A stretch of DNA of 42,331 nucleotides, taken from contig NZ_JADEXY010000015.1 of assembly GCF_015206885.1 (NCBI RefSeq), positions 1-42,331 on the forward strand, given 5' to 3'. Source of the DNA: Microcystis aeruginosa LEGE 91341. Lineage in GTDB: Bacteria > Cyanobacteriota > Cyanobacteriia > Cyanobacteriales > Microcystaceae. A program made the position numbers and the translations under genes. The notes under the pieces were generated by a model that had not been told where the DNA came from, did not search any database, and worked only from the letters and a program-made list of their open reading frames with translations. Shown in pieces: positions 26,986-36,430 of the stretch (within the stretch, counting starts at the first letter, position 1; every line of letters starts with the position of its first letter).

Positions 26986-27963
26986 ATGAAAGTATTAGTT
27001 GTCGGTGCGACGGGAACCCTAGGGCGACAGATCGTGCGTCATGCCATCGATCAGGGACATCAAGTGCGTTGTTTGGTACGCAGTCAGAGAAAAGCGGCTT
27101 TTTTGAAGGAATGGGGCGCGGAATTAGTCGGGGGAACCCTGCGGGATAAAAGTACCATTATTCCTGCTTTAGAGGGAATGGACGCGGTGATCGATGCCGC
27201 TACGGCCCGGGCGACGGACTCAGCCAGCATTAAACAGGTGGATTGGGATGGTAAAGTTAATCTGATTCAAGCGGCCAAAACCGCCGGAGTCGATCGCTTT
27301 ATTTTCTTTTCGATTCTCAATGCCGAAAAATATCCCAACGTGCCTTTAATGGAGATAAAACGCTGTACGGAGAAATTTCTAGCAGAATCGGGTTTAAAAT
27401 ATACAATTCTCCGTCCCTGTGGCTTTATGCAGGGTTTAATCGGTCAATACGCCATCCCGATGTTAGATAATCAAACCGTCTGGATCACGGGAGAAAGTAC
27501 AGCGATCGCCTACATGGACACCCAAGATATCGCTAAATTCGCCGTTCGCGCTTTAGAAGTCCCCGAAACCGTCGGTCAGTCCTATCCCGTGGTCGGCAGC
27601 AAAGCTTGGAAAGCTGAAGAAATTATCGAAGTTTGCGAACGCCTATCGGGTAAAGAGGGGAAAATTTGGCGTTTACCCATGGGATTACTGCGTTTTATGC
27701 GGGGAATAACCCATTGTTTCCAGTGGACTTATAATATATCTGACCGACTAGCTTTTGCGGAAGTTCTCGCTAGTGGTCAAGCCCTTGATGCCCCCATGGC
27801 AGAAGTTTATCAAGTATTTGGCCTTGATCCGAGTCAAACAACTACTTTAGAATCCTATTTACAAGAATACTTTAGCCGCATTCTCAAGAAGCTCAAGGAA
27901 ATCGACTTCGAGAAACAAAAAGCTCAGAAGAAGAAGAAAACCCCTTTCAAAAAGAAAGCGTGA
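26986..27963 (+). CDS. ycf39: photosystem II assembly factor Ycf39-like NAD(P)-binding protein
   Basis: An atypical short-chain dehydrogenase/NmrA-type protein. Ycf39 forms a complex with high-light-inducible proteins and helps deliver chlorophyll to newly made D1 during PSII assembly. The 325-aa protein opens with the dinucleotide-binding MKVLVVGATGTLGRQIVRHA (GxxGxxG) and has CLVRSQRKAAFLKEWGAELV. It contains DRFIFFSILNAEKYPNVPLM in place of the classic catalytic YxxxK, then ILRPCGFMQGLIGQYAIP. The C-terminus is a lysine-rich tail (EKQKAQKKKKTPFKKKA), possibly for membrane association. nadK follows after 23 nt. Confidence 0.9.
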   Translation: MKVLVVGATGTLGRQIVRHAIDQGHQVRCLVRSQRKAAFLKEWGAELVGGTLRDKSTIIPALEGMDAVIDAATARATDSASIKQVDWDGKVNLIQAAKTAGVDRFIFFSILNAEKYPNVPLMEIKRCTEKFLAESGLKYTILRPCGFMQGLIGQYAIPMLDNQTVWITGESTAIAYMDTQDIAKFAVRALEVPETVGQSYPVVGSKAWKAEEIIEVCERLSGKEGKIWRLPMGLLRFMRGITHCFQWTYNISDRLAFAEVLASGQALDAPMAEVYQVFGLDPSQTTTLESYLQEYFSRILKKLKEIDFEKQKAQKKKKTPFKKKA

Positions 27964-27986
27964 ACCAGCAGTAGGAAAATTTGTCA

Positions 27987-28904
27987 ATGCCCAAAATCGG
28001 CATTATTTACAACGATATTAAGCCTATCGCTTGTAAAACAGCCCATCAGATACAAGATCAGCTACTTTCTTTAGGTTGGCAGGTGTTTATGGCTACCGGC
28101 AGCGGTGGCCTGCTAGGCCATTCTAAACCCTCTCGTCCCGTTTGTTTTACTCCGATCGATCAGTTAGTCCCCCCCCACTTCGAGCAAGATTTAAGTTTTG
28201 CGATCGTGTTGGGGGGCGATGGTACAGTCCTATCGGCAGCCCGGCAGTTGGCCACCCTCAATTTGCCCCTGTTAACGGTCAATACGGGACACATGGGCTT
28301 TTTGACCGAAATTTACCTAAATCAGCTTGAACCCGCCTTAGAACTGGTTCTAGAGGGGAAATACACCCTCGAAAATCGCTCGATGATCACGGTGCGACTG
28401 TTTCGCGAAGATACCCTCCTCTGGGAGGCACTTTCTCTCAATGAGGTGGTCGTCCACCGGGAACCCCTCACCAGTATGTGTCATTTTGAGATTCAAATTG
28501 GTGAACACGCACCCGTCGATATCGCTGCCGATGGGGTGATTCTCTCCACTCCTACCGGTTCTACTGCCTATGCTCTCAGTGCCGGTGGCCCGGTAATAAC
28601 TCCCGATGTGCCGGTATTACAATTAGCCCCCATTTGTCCCCATTCTTTAGCTTCCAGATCCTTGGTATTTTCTGACAAGGAAACAGTAAATATTTTCCCA
28701 GCAACTGCTAATCGGATGGTGATGGTAGTGGACGGCAATGGCGGTTCTTATATCTTGCCAGAAGATCGAATTAATGTGCAGAAATCGCCCCACCAAGTCC
28801 ATTTTATTCGTCTGCAATCGACGGAATTCTTCCGCATCCTCCGGGAAAAATTGGGTTGGGGTTTGCCTCATATTGCTAAACCAACTTCGGTGGAATTACC
28901 TTAA
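27987..28904 (+). CDS. nadK: NAD kinase
   Basis: Phosphorylates NAD to NADP using ATP (or polyphosphate). The 305-aa protein, from the ATG at 27987, begins [19 protein letters not shown]. It holds the GGDG catalytic motif in [15 protein letters not shown] (about residues 70-84), [12 protein letters not shown] (about 97-108), LNEVVVHR and the second conserved block [24 protein letters not shown] codon 6 nt upstream is in frame but unlikely. Cyanobacteria have two NAD kinases; this could be either. The stop codon is directly followed by a TCAGTTATCAG repeat array. It is probably co-transcribed with ycf39. Confidence 0.95.
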   Translation: MPKIGIIYNDIKPIACKTAHQIQDQLLSLGWQVFMATGSGGLLGHSKPSRPVCFTPIDQLVPPHFEQDLSFAIVLGGDGTVLSAARQLATLNLPLLTVNTGHMGFLTEIYLNQLEPALELVLEGKYTLENRSMITVRLFREDTLLWEALSLNEVVVHREPLTSMCHFEIQIGEHAPVDIAADGVILSTPTGSTAYALSAGGPVITPDVPVLQLAPICPHSLASRSLVFSDKETVNIFPATANRMVMVVDGNGGSYILPEDRINVQKSPHQVHFIRLQSTEFFRILREKLGWGLPHIAKPTSVELP

Positions 28905-28931
28905 TCAGTTATCAGTTATCAGTTATCAGTT
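28905..28931. repeat. TCAGTTA tandem array directly after nadK stop
   Basis: TCAGTTATCAGTTATCAG begins at the first base after the nadK TAA. The gap to the next gene ends with GGCTGATAGCTGAATTT before the ATG at 28997. The orientation relative to the upstream gene is the same as after cdv3 and ahcY. Confidence 0.85.
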
Positions 28932-28996
28932 CACTGATTACTGGTTACTGTTTACTGAAAAATCTCCTGACTCCTAAATGGCTGATAGCTGAATTT

Positions 28997-29785
28997 ATGC
29001 TCTCTTTTCGTGCCAAGATAGCTTTTTATTTAGAGGATGTCACCACGGCGATCGGACTGACGGTAAATCTGCTTATCTTAGCATTAATTTTACTCTCGTT
29101 GGGGATTTATGTGGCTCAAACCTATCCCTTATCCGCCACTTGGCAAATGTGGTTACGTCAGCTTGATTGGGGAATTTTAAGCTTATTTTCCCTAGAGTAT
29201 TTAATTAGGTTTTGGTGTGCGGAATCAAAACTAGGCTTTGTTTTTAATATTTTTTCCATCCTAGATTTATTATCAATCCTGCCTCTATTTTTTGGTTTTT
29301 TTGATATTAGGTTTTTTAGAATTTTTCGCTGGTTTAGAATTTTGCGAGTGATTCGTTTTTTTGGCTCCGATCTTTCTATTTTTCAAATTAAAACTTCCGA
29401 TCAGATAGTATTTATTCGCATTTTAATAACTCTATTTTCGATTATTTTTGTCTATGCTGGTTTAATTTATCAGATCGAACACCCAATTAATCCCCAAGTT
29501 TATCGGACATTTTTTGATGCTTTTTACTTCGCCGTTGTGACTATGACTACCGTGGGATTTGGGGATGTGACTCCCCTTTCTGATGGGGGCAAAATGGTGA
29601 CAGTTTTAATGATTTTAACGGGAGTTTTGTTAATCCCCTTACAAATTAGCACTCTGACTAAACAACTATTAAAATCTGGCACTCAAACTGATTATCCTTG
29701 TCCAGATTGTGGTTTACCCCGTCACGATATAGATGCCAATTTTTGTAAAAACTGTGGGGCAAAACTCTTAAAAAAACCTGATTGA
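28997..29785 (+). CDS. voltage-gated-like K+ channel with C-terminal zinc ribbon
   Basis: A 262-aa six-helix ion channel subunit. An S4-like voltage-sensor helix with spaced arginines (RFFRIFRWFRILRVIRFFG, about residues 107-125) precedes the pore. The selectivity filter is TMTTVGFGDVTPL (about 183-195), the K+ channel TVGFGD form. The last 40 residues hold two Cys pairs, CPDCG and CKNCGA, forming a zinc ribbon in the cytoplasm. The channel probably forms tetramers. Gating ligands are not evident. The start ATG follows a repeat-bearing gap. No operon partner is obvious; the atp operon begins about 280 bp downstream. Confidence 0.9.
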   Translation: MLSFRAKIAFYLEDVTTAIGLTVNLLILALILLSLGIYVAQTYPLSATWQMWLRQLDWGILSLFSLEYLIRFWCAESKLGFVFNIFSILDLLSILPLFFGFFDIRFFRIFRWFRILRVIRFFGSDLSIFQIKTSDQIVFIRILITLFSIIFVYAGLIYQIEHPINPQVYRTFFDAFYFAVVTMTTVGFGDVTPLSDGGKMVTVLMILTGVLLIPLQISTLTKQLLKSGTQTDYPCPDCGLPRHDIDANFCKNCGAKLLKKPD

Positions 29786-29802
29786 GACTAATTCTGGCGA
29801 AA

Positions 29803-29935
<133 letters not shown>

Positions 29936-29940
29936 GAATC

Positions 29941-30057
29941 ATGACAATTTACAATTGCTTAATAATTGTTGCCGCTGCCGTGATAATATGTCTTGTGGCT
30001 TACCTGAGCGTCATAGCTGGGAAAGCAATCCAGATATTGAGATTAGTCTATCGCTGA
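29941..30057 (+). CDS. putative 38-aa membrane peptide before atpI
   Basis: ATG at 29941 opens a 38-codon frame beginning MTIYNCLIIVAAAVIICLVA, with one long hydrophobic helix (about residues 5-27), then a basic end (LRLVYR). It ends 12 nt before the atpI TTG start and could be the first cistron of the atp operon. The upstream GACGGAATC is a poor ribosome-binding site. I do not recognise it. It is not the known small ATPase inhibitor as far as I can tell. It may be chance. Confidence 0.38.
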   Translation: MTIYNCLIIVAAAVIICLVAYLSVIAGKAIQILRLVYR

Positions 30058-30069
30058 TTTAGGTGTACC

Positions 30070-30492
30070 TTGTCTGACCCATCGATCGAATCTCCCCCAA
30101 CCCCAGAAACCAACCCGCCGTCAGATCCGATGCGGGAATACTATCAACTACAAAACACCCTACTGATCACCACCCTGATCTTAAGCGGTCTGATCTTTAT
30201 ACCCGTGTGGCTGTTTTATTCCCTCAATACTGCCCTTAATTACCTATTGGGGGCAATGGTGGGAGTCGTTTACCTAAAACTCCTGGCCGGGGAAGTGGAA
30301 AAATTGGGGGTAACGAAAAATCGGGTAGGCAAAAAAGGATTAGCCCTATTCGCTGGATTAATCATCATCGCCAGTCGTTGGCAAGAACTGCACATAGTGC
30401 CAGTTTTTTTGGGTTTTTTGACCTATAAAGGGGCGATCATCGTCTATACCCTGCAAACCATCTTCAAGTTGGAGCAGAAAGCCGATTCCTAA
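30070..30492 (+). CDS. atpI: ATP synthase assembly protein I (Atp1)
   Basis: First cistron of the cyanobacterial F-type ATP synthase operon, thought to help assemble the c-ring. The 140-aa protein has a polar proline-rich head, then about four hydrophobic segments (NTLLITTLILSGLIFIPVWL, then ALNYLLGAMVGVVYLKLLA, and GLALFAGLIIIASR in the second half), typical of AtpI. The start is a TTG at 30070 (MSDPSIE); an internal ATG at 30130 is the alternative. atpB starts 57 nt after its stop. Confidence 0.88.
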   Translation: MSDPSIESPPTPETNPPSDPMREYYQLQNTLLITTLILSGLIFIPVWLFYSLNTALNYLLGAMVGVVYLKLLAGEVEKLGVTKNRVGKKGLALFAGLIIIASRWQELHIVPVFLGFLTYKGAIIVYTLQTIFKLEQKADS

Positions 30493-30549
30493 ACCCTTTG
30501 ACCGTTAAAATAACCCTGATTTGCGAACCTGAATCTCCCCAAGGTGGAA

Positions 30550-31299
30550 ATGTTAGACAGTTTAAGTGTGCTTAATTTTTATAGTCTCGCTTCCCTGGAA
30601 GTGGGACAACACTGGTACTGGCACATCGGCGGACTAAAAATTCACGGGCAAGTGATCGCGGTCTCCTGGATCGTCTTCGCTATCTTAATCATCGCCTCGA
30701 TCGCCGCTACCCGCAAGATCCAGAAAGTCCCTAGCGGTATTCAAAACCTCATGGAGTACGTTCTCGAATTTCTGCGCGATTTAGCCAAAAACCAGCTAGG
30801 AGAAAAGGAATATCGACCCTGGTTGCCCTTCATCGGCACCCTATTTTTATTTATCTTCGTTTCTAACTGGTTAGGGGCCTTGATTCCTTGGAAGTTAATC
30901 GAACTGCCCGAAGGAGAATTAGCCGCCCCCACTAACGACATCAATACCACGGTGGCGTTAGCCCTACTGACTTCCCTCGCTTACTTCTACGCAGGCATCA
31001 GTAAAAAAGGACTCGGTTACTTCGCTCACTACCTAGAGCCGATTCCCGTGCTATTACCGATCAAAATTTTAGAAGACTTTACCAAACCCCTCTCCCTCAG
31101 CTTCCGTCTTTTCGGAAACATCCTCGCGGACGAGTTGGTAGTAGCCGTATTAGTCTTCCTTGTCCCCCTAGTCGTACCCCTACCCCTGATGGCTCTCGGT
31201 TTATTTACCAGCGCTATTCAGGCCCTTGTCTTTGCCACCCTTGCCGGGGCCTATATCCATGAGGCCCTGGAATCGGAACACGAAGAGGAACACGCTTAA
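30550..31299 (+). CDS. atpB: ATP synthase subunit a
   Basis: Membrane stator subunit of CF0, forming the proton half-channels against the c-ring. From the ATG at 30550 (249 aa, preceded by AAGGTGG) it has five to six hydrophobic helices. The essential arginine lies in [17 protein letters not shown]. Further signatures are [15 protein letters not shown] and the C-terminal [21 protein letters not shown] six nt upstream is an alternative start. It is followed by a 230-bp gap full of inverted repeats before the subunit c gene. Confidence 0.96.
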   Translation: MLDSLSVLNFYSLASLEVGQHWYWHIGGLKIHGQVIAVSWIVFAILIIASIAATRKIQKVPSGIQNLMEYVLEFLRDLAKNQLGEKEYRPWLPFIGTLFLFIFVSNWLGALIPWKLIELPEGELAAPTNDINTTVALALLTSLAYFYAGISKKGLGYFAHYLEPIPVLLPIKILEDFTKPLSLSFRLFGNILADELVVAVLVFLVPLVVPLPLMALGLFTSAIQALVFATLAGAYIHEALESEHEEEHA

Positions 31300-31321
31300 A
31301 AGCGAGGGACGAAAAAAGAAA

Positions 31322-31440
31322 AATTTCTTAGGAAAAAGTGTCCAAATAATAGGATAATAACTAAGAAATTATTGGTCGAATTCAGGATGAGCAACTGAAT
31401 TCCCAGATCGTTCTTTCCCAAAAACTCTTTCGGGAGTTTT
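31322..31440 (+). promoter_or_regulatory. three consecutive stem-loops between atpB and atpE
   Basis: Three perfect inverted repeats lie in the 230-bp gap before atpE. AATTTCTTAG/CTAAGAAATT (31322-31370) is 10 bp with a 29-nt loop. GAATTCAG/CTGAATTC (31378-31402) is 8 bp with a 9-nt loop. AAAACTC/GAGTTTT (31421-31440) is 7 bp around TTTCGG, with four T's closing its right arm. They may act as processing or attenuation signals in the atp mRNA, or protect the atpE message so that subunit c is made in excess. The rest of the gap has an AGAGGA ribosome-binding site for atpE. Confidence 0.65.
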
Positions 31441-31511
31441 GATCAGAAAACCAGCCATTTTTTACGGCTGAGAACGCGCTCTGTAAACAACAGATTGAAA
31501 TTGATTAGTAA

Positions 31512-31775
<264 letters not shown>

Positions 31776-31790
31776 TTAAAAAAGCAGTGG

Positions 31791-31896
31791 GCTATCAGCC
31801 CCCAGTCCCTAGCTTGGCAGCAGAGTTTTAAAAACTCTAAAAAACGCCAAGGGAGCCAACTAAAAAATCTGGTTTTTGGGACGGAAGGCTGATAGC
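31791..31896 (+). promoter_or_regulatory. structured region after atpE, closed by a 10-bp helix
   Basis: GCTATCAGCC (31791-31800) pairs perfectly with GGCTGATAGC (31887-31896). Nested inside are CTTGGC/GCCAAG (31813-31818 with 31846-31851) and AGAGTTT/AAACTCT (31822-31828 with 31832-31838). GTCCC (31805-31809) could pair with GGGAC (31878-31882). The nesting is consistent with one folded RNA domain in the 3' region of the atpE message. The outer words also resemble dispersed CTGATAGC repeats of this genome, so the fold may be a by-product of repeat insertion. Confidence 0.5.
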
Positions 31897-31918
31897 TAGT
31901 TAAGGGAATTTTAGTGAT

Positions 31919-31966
31919 TCCCCCTGACTGTTTACTTTTAAAGCAGGGGGATCATCTTCCTTTTTT
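31919..31966 (+). terminator. terminator-like hairpin between atpE and the b' gene
   Basis: TCCCCCTG (31919-31926) and CAGGGGGA (31944-31951) form an 8-bp GC-rich stem with a 17-nt loop. A TCTTCCTTTTTT tract follows at 31955-31966. It has the form of an intrinsic terminator inside the atp operon and could reduce transcription of downstream genes relative to atpE. Confidence 0.7.
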
Positions 31967-32004
31967 GAACCTGTCTATAGCTTCTATTTATCAGGAATAA
32001 ATCA

Positions 32005-32436
32005 ATGTTTGATTTCGATGCCACCCTGCCAGTGATGGCACTACAGTTTATTCTTTTGGCAGTGATCCTGAACGCCGTTTTTTATAAACCCCTCAGTAAA
32101 GTTTTAGATGAACGGGCGGAGTATATTCGGCAAACCGAAGGCGGAGCCAAAGAACAACTAGCCAAAACCGAAGCACTGGTACAAGAGTACGAATTGCAAT
32201 TAACTTCGGCTCGTAAACAATCCCAAGAGATTATCGCCCAAGCGCAAGCCGAGGCCCAAAAACTAGCCAGCGAACGAGTTGCCGCAGCCCAAAAAGAAGC
32301 GATCGCTCGTAAAGAAGCCGTCGCCGCCGAAATTGCCCAACAGAAAGAAGAAGCCTTTCGTTCTCTAGAAGGACAAGTGGCCTCTCTTTCCCGTCAAATT
32401 CTCGAAAAACTCCTCGGCCCCGAACTCGTTCGCTAA
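32005..32436 (+). CDS. atpF2: ATP synthase subunit b' (second b-type stator subunit)
   Basis: One of two different b-type peripheral stalk subunits found in photosynthetic organisms; b and b' form a heterodimer. The 143-aa protein has an N-terminal membrane helix ([20 protein letters not shown], about residues 8-27). A long alanine/glutamate/lysine coiled coil follows, with [19 protein letters not shown] typical of the family. Its position before atpF confirms the assignment. In cyanobacterial nomenclature the gene is also called atpG. It is preceded by a terminator-like hairpin and an AGGAAT ribosome-binding site. Confidence 0.94.
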   Translation: MFDFDATLPVMALQFILLAVILNAVFYKPLSKVLDERAEYIRQTEGGAKEQLAKTEALVQEYELQLTSARKQSQEIIAQAQAEAQKLASERVAAAQKEAIARKEAVAAEIAQQKEEAFRSLEGQVASLSRQILEKLLGPELVR

Positions 32437-32562
32437 ACCCCAGCCCTTGGTTAATAACAGTGATCAGTGAAAAGATAGAAGTCAGTCGTCAGGAGTTAGA
32501 AGACTGGAAACTTACCTCTGATAACTGATAACTGAATAACCTACTCCCCGCCCTCAATAATC
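32437..32562. repeat. intercistronic gap with tandem repeats (b' to b)
   Basis: Between the b' and b genes, words such as GTCAGTCGTCAGGAGT are followed by CTGATAACTGATAACTGAATA (32518-32538), shortly before the atpF ATG. It is the same heptamer family as the arrays at other gene boundaries, here inside an essential operon. Confidence 0.75.
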
Positions 32563-33105
32563 ATGATCATCGACACAGTTTTATTATTAGCCACGGAGGC
32601 GAAGGAAGCGGCAGCAGAAGGATTCGGCATCAACACCGATATCCTAGGAACTAACCTATTTAACCTCTCAATTCTGCTCGGTTTAGTCATCTTCTACGGC
32701 CGCAAAGTTCTCGGACAAATCCTCGGAGAACGTCAGTCGAAGATTGCTGAAGCTTTAGCCGAAGCTGAAGACCGGAAAAATATTGCCGCTAACGCCCTCG
32801 CCGAAGAACAGAAAAAACTCGCCCTGGCAAAACAAGAGGCCGAAAAAATTATCAATAATGCTCGAGATAGAGCTAAAACTGTCACCACCGACATCGCCGC
32901 CCAAGCCGAACTCGATATTCAAAGAATGCGCGAAAGTGCCGCTAAAGATCTCTCGGCGGAACAGGATCGCGTTTTAGTAGAATTACGCCAAAGAATTACC
33001 GCTTTAGCCTTAGCTAATGTGGAATCCCAATTAAGCGCCGGTCTGGAAGAATCGGTACAACAAACCCTAATTGATCGCAGTTTGGCCAACCTAGGAGGTA
33101 AATAG
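32563..33105 (+). CDS. atpF: ATP synthase subunit b
   Basis: Peripheral stalk subunit of 180 aa. A membrane span ([20 protein letters not shown], about residues 32-51) precedes a long charged helix with [20 protein letters not shown] and [20 protein letters not shown]. It pairs with b' and contacts delta. A short polar leader precedes the membrane helix, as usual for cyanobacterial AtpF. Its TAG stop directly abuts the atpH ATG (no spacer), implying translational coupling. An AGGAGG sequence at the end of atpF serves as atpH ribosome-binding site. Confidence 0.95.
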   Translation: MIIDTVLLLATEAKEAAAEGFGINTDILGTNLFNLSILLGLVIFYGRKVLGQILGERQSKIAEALAEAEDRKNIAANALAEEQKKLALAKQEAEKIINNARDRAKTVTTDIAAQAELDIQRMRESAAKDLSAEQDRVLVELRQRITALALANVESQLSAGLEESVQQTLIDRSLANLGGK

Positions 33106-33654
33106 ATGCAGGGAAGTTTAATCAGTTCAGAAATAGCCGAACCCTACGCCCAAGCATTACTTTCCGTCGCCCAAAGCAGCGGACAATTAGAAGCGATCGG
33201 CGGCGAAATTAAATCCCTCTTAGAATTGTTGGAAAATGCTCCCGATCTAAGAGCTTTTATCGGCAATCCTGTCATCAAAGAAGAAGCTAAAAAAGCCGTT
33301 CTTTCCCAAGTAATGGGGACCAGTGCCAATCCCTATTTAACTAACTTCATGATGTTATTAGTCGATAAACGTCGGATTCAATTTTTAGAACCCGTTTGTC
33401 AACAATATCTCACCCTGGCCAGAGCGCTGACCAACACCGTTTTAGCGGAAGTTTCCTCGGCCACCGAATTGAACGATAGCCAAAAACAAATCGTCATCGA
33501 CAAAGTGAAAACCCTAACCGGGGCGAACGTGGTCGAACTGAAAACCAAAGTTGATACCAGCCTGATCGGTGGTGTGGTGATCAAAGTCGGTTCTCAGGTC
33601 TTTGATGCCAGCATTCGCGGTCAACTACAACGCCTCAGCCTCTCCCTGCGCTAA
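33106..33654 (+). CDS. atpH: ATP synthase subunit delta
   Basis: A 182-aa subunit linking the F1 head to the b/b' stalk (OSCP homologue). It starts [22 protein letters not shown], with the family N-terminal helical bundle. It has [16 protein letters not shown] and [17 protein letters not shown], then the C-terminal signature [20 protein letters not shown], ending RGQLQRL. The ATG follows the atpF stop immediately. atpA follows after a 68-nt pyrimidine-rich gap. In cyanobacterial nomenclature the gene is also called atpD. Confidence 0.96.
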   Translation: MQGSLISSEIAEPYAQALLSVAQSSGQLEAIGGEIKSLLELLENAPDLRAFIGNPVIKEEAKKAVLSQVMGTSANPYLTNFMMLLVDKRRIQFLEPVCQQYLTLARALTNTVLAEVSSATELNDSQKQIVIDKVKTLTGANVVELKTKVDTSLIGGVVIKVGSQVFDASIRGQLQRLSLSLR

Positions 33655-33722
33655 GGTCATCTAATCTCTCTTTTTTGCCGTTTTTTCACCTTCTAATTTT
33701 TTACTTTTTCCCAGATTAAACT

Positions 33723-35231
33723 ATGGTAGCTATCAGACCCGACGAAATTAGTACAATTATTCGTCAACAGATCGAATCCTATAACCAAGAAGTACAGGTC
33801 TCCAACGTGGGAACCGTCCTGCAAGTGGGTGACGGTACTGCCCGCATCTACGGCCTACAACAGGCCATGTCGGGAGAACTATTAGAATTTGAAGATGGAA
33901 CCGTCGGCATCGCCCTTAACCTCGAAGAAGATAACGTCGGTGCGGTGTTAATGGGTGACGGTTTCGGGATTAAAGAAGGCGGTACGGTGAAAGCTACCGG
34001 TAAAATCGCTCAGGTTCCCGTGGGTGATGCCTTAGTCGGCCGCGTGGTTGATGCCCTCGGTCGTCCCATCGACGGGAAAGGAGACATCCTCGCCAGCGAA
34101 ACCCGTCTGGTGGAATCCCCCGCCCCCGGTATTGTCGCTCGCAAATCCGTCTGTGAACCGATGCAAACCGGCATTACCGCTATCGATGCCATGATTCCCG
34201 TCGGTCGTGGTCAACGGGAGTTAATTATCGGTGACAGAAAAACTGGTAAAACAGCGATCGCCATTGACACGATCATTAACCAGAAAAGCGAAGACGTAAT
34301 CTGTGTCTATGTCGCCATCGGTCAAAAAGCCTCCACCGTCGCCCAAGTAATCGACACCCTCACCCAAAGAGGTGCCATGGATTACACCGTAGTGGTGGCC
34401 GCTAACGCTAACGACCCCGCCACCCTCCAGTATATCGCCCCCTATACCGGAGCTTCGATCGCTGAATACTTCATGTATAAAGGCAAAGCGACCCTAGTTA
34501 TCTACGATGACCTCACCAAACAGGCTCAAGCTTATCGTCAGCTATCCCTGCTCATGCGTCGTCCTCCTGGTCGGGAAGCTTACCCCGGCGACGTTTTCTA
34601 TCTCCACTCCCGTTTACTAGAGCGCGCCGCTAAACTCAGCGATGCCCTCGGTGGTGGTAGCATGACCGCCCTGCCGATTATCGAAACCCAGGCCGGTGAC
34701 GTTTCTGCCTACATTCCCACCAATGTAATTTCGATTACTGACGGTCAGATCTTCCTCTCCACCGACCTCTTTAACGCTGGTTTCCGTCCCGCTATTAACG
34801 CTGGTATTTCCGTATCCCGCGTCGGTTCGGCGGCCCAAACGAAAGCGATGAAGAAAGTTGCTGGTAAATTAAAACTCGAATTAGCCCAGTTTGACGAATT
34901 AGAAGCTTTTGCTCAATTCGCTTCTGACCTTGATGCGGCCACCCAAGCACAACTGTCTCGCGGTCAACGTCTGCGTCAAATCCTGAAACAGCCCCAAAAC
35001 TTCCCCCTCTCCGTTTGGGAACAGGTGGCGGTGGTTTATGCCGGTTTAAACGGTTATCTCGACGATATCGCCACCGATAAAGTTATCGATTTCTGCGCCG
35101 GTTTACGCGAATACCTGAAAACTAGCAAACCTCGCTACGTTGAGATCGTCAGCACCGAAAAACAACTCAACGACGAAGCAGAAGGCCTGCTCAAAGATGG
35201 TATCAACGAGTACAAACAAGCCTTTAAATAA
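33723..35231 (+). CDS. atpA: ATP synthase subunit alpha
   Basis: A 502-aa non-catalytic nucleotide-binding subunit of the F1 hexamer. The Walker A is [15 protein letters not shown] (about residues 170-184), where most species have GDRQTGKT. The Walker B strand is [16 protein letters not shown] (about 257-272). The arginine-finger region [27 protein letters not shown] and the signature [17 protein letters not shown] are present. The length is normal. The beta and epsilon genes are not in this operon, the usual cyanobacterial arrangement with a separate beta-epsilon operon. The gene is separated from gamma by a repeat-rich 191-bp gap. Confidence 0.98.
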   Translation: MVAIRPDEISTIIRQQIESYNQEVQVSNVGTVLQVGDGTARIYGLQQAMSGELLEFEDGTVGIALNLEEDNVGAVLMGDGFGIKEGGTVKATGKIAQVPVGDALVGRVVDALGRPIDGKGDILASETRLVESPAPGIVARKSVCEPMQTGITAIDAMIPVGRGQRELIIGDRKTGKTAIAIDTIINQKSEDVICVYVAIGQKASTVAQVIDTLTQRGAMDYTVVVAANANDPATLQYIAPYTGASIAEYFMYKGKATLVIYDDLTKQAQAYRQLSLLMRRPPGREAYPGDVFYLHSRLLERAAKLSDALGGGSMTALPIIETQAGDVSAYIPTNVISITDGQIFLSTDLFNAGFRPAINAGISVSRVGSAAQTKAMKKVAGKLKLELAQFDELEAFAQFASDLDAATQAQLSRGQRLRQILKQPQNFPLSVWEQVAVVYAGLNGYLDDIATDKVIDFCAGLREYLKTSKPRYVEIVSTEKQLNDEAEGLLKDGINEYKQAFK

Positions 35232-35422
35232 TCTCGGTAATCAGTAAATGAATGTTGGTAATGGGGGTTAGGTTTTAGGGGATGGGGTGTTGAGGTTTTG
35301 GGGTTTTGGGGTATTAGTTGAAATTTCCCGATCTCCCTATTTCCCAACCTCTCCATTCCCTCCTAAACCCTGAATCTTGACTGATGACTGATGACTGATA
35401 ACTGATAACTGATAACTGAATT
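35232..35422. repeat. low-complexity intercistronic gap atpA-gamma
   Basis: A G/T-rich stretch (GGTTTTGGGGTTTTGGGG-type, 35270-35315) is followed by CTGATGACTGATGACTGATAACTG units (35380-35419). These end 3-4 nt before the gamma ATG. The array occupies the place where a ribosome-binding site would be, and no other good one is visible. Confidence 0.8.
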
Positions 35423-36370
35423 ATGCCTAATCTCAAAGCGATTCGCGACCAAATTCAATCGGTCAAAAATACCAAAAAAATTACCGAGGCTATGCGTCTG
35501 GTGGCGGCCGCAAAAGTGCGACGCGCCCAAGAACAAGTTCTGTGTACCCGTCCTTTTGCCGATGCCCTCGCTCAGGTACTCTATAATCTCCAAGGTCGTT
35601 TAGCCTTTAGTGATGTTAATTTACCCCTGCTGGCCCAACGGGAAGTAAAAACCGTGGCTCTGTTGGTAGTCACAGGCGATCGAGGTCTTTGTGGCGGTTA
35701 TAATACTAACGTCATCCGTCGTGCCGAACAACGGATGAATGAATTAAAAGAGCAAGGGATTAACTATCAATTAGTTATTGCTGGCCGGAAAGCGGCACAG
35801 TATTTCGAGCGCCGGAATGCTCCCATTGCCGCTAAATTTATTAACCTCGAACAGATTCCCACTGCCGATGAAGCTGGCACGATTGGGGATGAATTGCTTT
35901 CCTTATTTTTATCGGAAACAGTCGATCGAGTCGAGTTAATTTATACTCGTTTTATCTCCCTGATCAGTTCCACTCCCGTGATTCAAACCCTGTTACCTTT
36001 AACTACCCAAGGTTTAGCGGTACAGGATGACGAGATTTTCCGTTTGGTGACTAAAGAGGGAAAATTTAAGGTACAACGGGAAAAAATGGCCAGCCAACCG
36101 GCGCAGGTTTTTCCCCAAGACATGATTTTTGAGCAGAATCCCGTCCAAATTCTCGATTCTCTCCTACCTTTGTACTTAAATAACCAATTACTGCGCGCCC
36201 TCCAGGAATCAGCAGCTAGTGAATTAGCCGCCCGGATGACGGCGATGAGTAACGCCAGCGAGAACGCCAGCGAGTTAATTGGCACTTTAAGCCGTACCTA
36301 TAACAAAGCGCGTCAAGCCGCTATTACCCAAGAATTGTTAGAAGTAGTAGCGGGGGCCAACGCTCTCTAG
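35423..36370 (+). CDS. atpG: ATP synthase subunit gamma
   Basis: Central rotor shaft of F1, 315 aa. The N-terminal helix [20 protein letters not shown] and [17 protein letters not shown] are typical, as are [13 protein letters not shown] and the C-terminal [16 protein letters not shown]...[13 protein letters not shown]. It carries the roughly 35-residue insertion characteristic of photosynthetic organisms (about residues 200-235). It lacks the cysteine pair that makes the chloroplast subunit redox-regulated, as is usual in cyanobacteria. In cyanobacterial nomenclature it is called atpC. It is the last gene of the operon, followed by an intrinsic terminator. Confidence 0.96.
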   Translation: MPNLKAIRDQIQSVKNTKKITEAMRLVAAAKVRRAQEQVLCTRPFADALAQVLYNLQGRLAFSDVNLPLLAQREVKTVALLVVTGDRGLCGGYNTNVIRRAEQRMNELKEQGINYQLVIAGRKAAQYFERRNAPIAAKFINLEQIPTADEAGTIGDELLSLFLSETVDRVELIYTRFISLISSTPVIQTLLPLTTQGLAVQDDEIFRLVTKEGKFKVQREKMASQPAQVFPQDMIFEQNPVQILDSLLPLYLNNQLLRALQESAASELAARMTAMSNASENASELIGTLSRTYNKARQAAITQELLEVVAGANAL

Positions 36371-36401
36371 ATTTAAGACAGTTTTTCTTGTGATTATCAG
36401 T

Positions 36402-36430
36402 AGGAGTGATTATTTTCACTCCTTTTTTTT
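36402..36430 (+). terminator. terminator of the ATP synthase operon
   Basis: AGGAGTGA (36402-36409) and TCACTCCT (36416-36423) form a perfect 8-bp stem with a 6-nt loop. A run of T's follows to 36430. It lies 32 nt beyond the gamma stop codon and is a textbook intrinsic terminator. Confidence 0.92.

Noticed and set aside
31878-31890. GGGACGGAAGG resembling the conserved core of the glutamine (glnA) riboswitch
   Set aside because: The partner CGTTCA element and the required junction are absent. The surrounding helices have a different layout.
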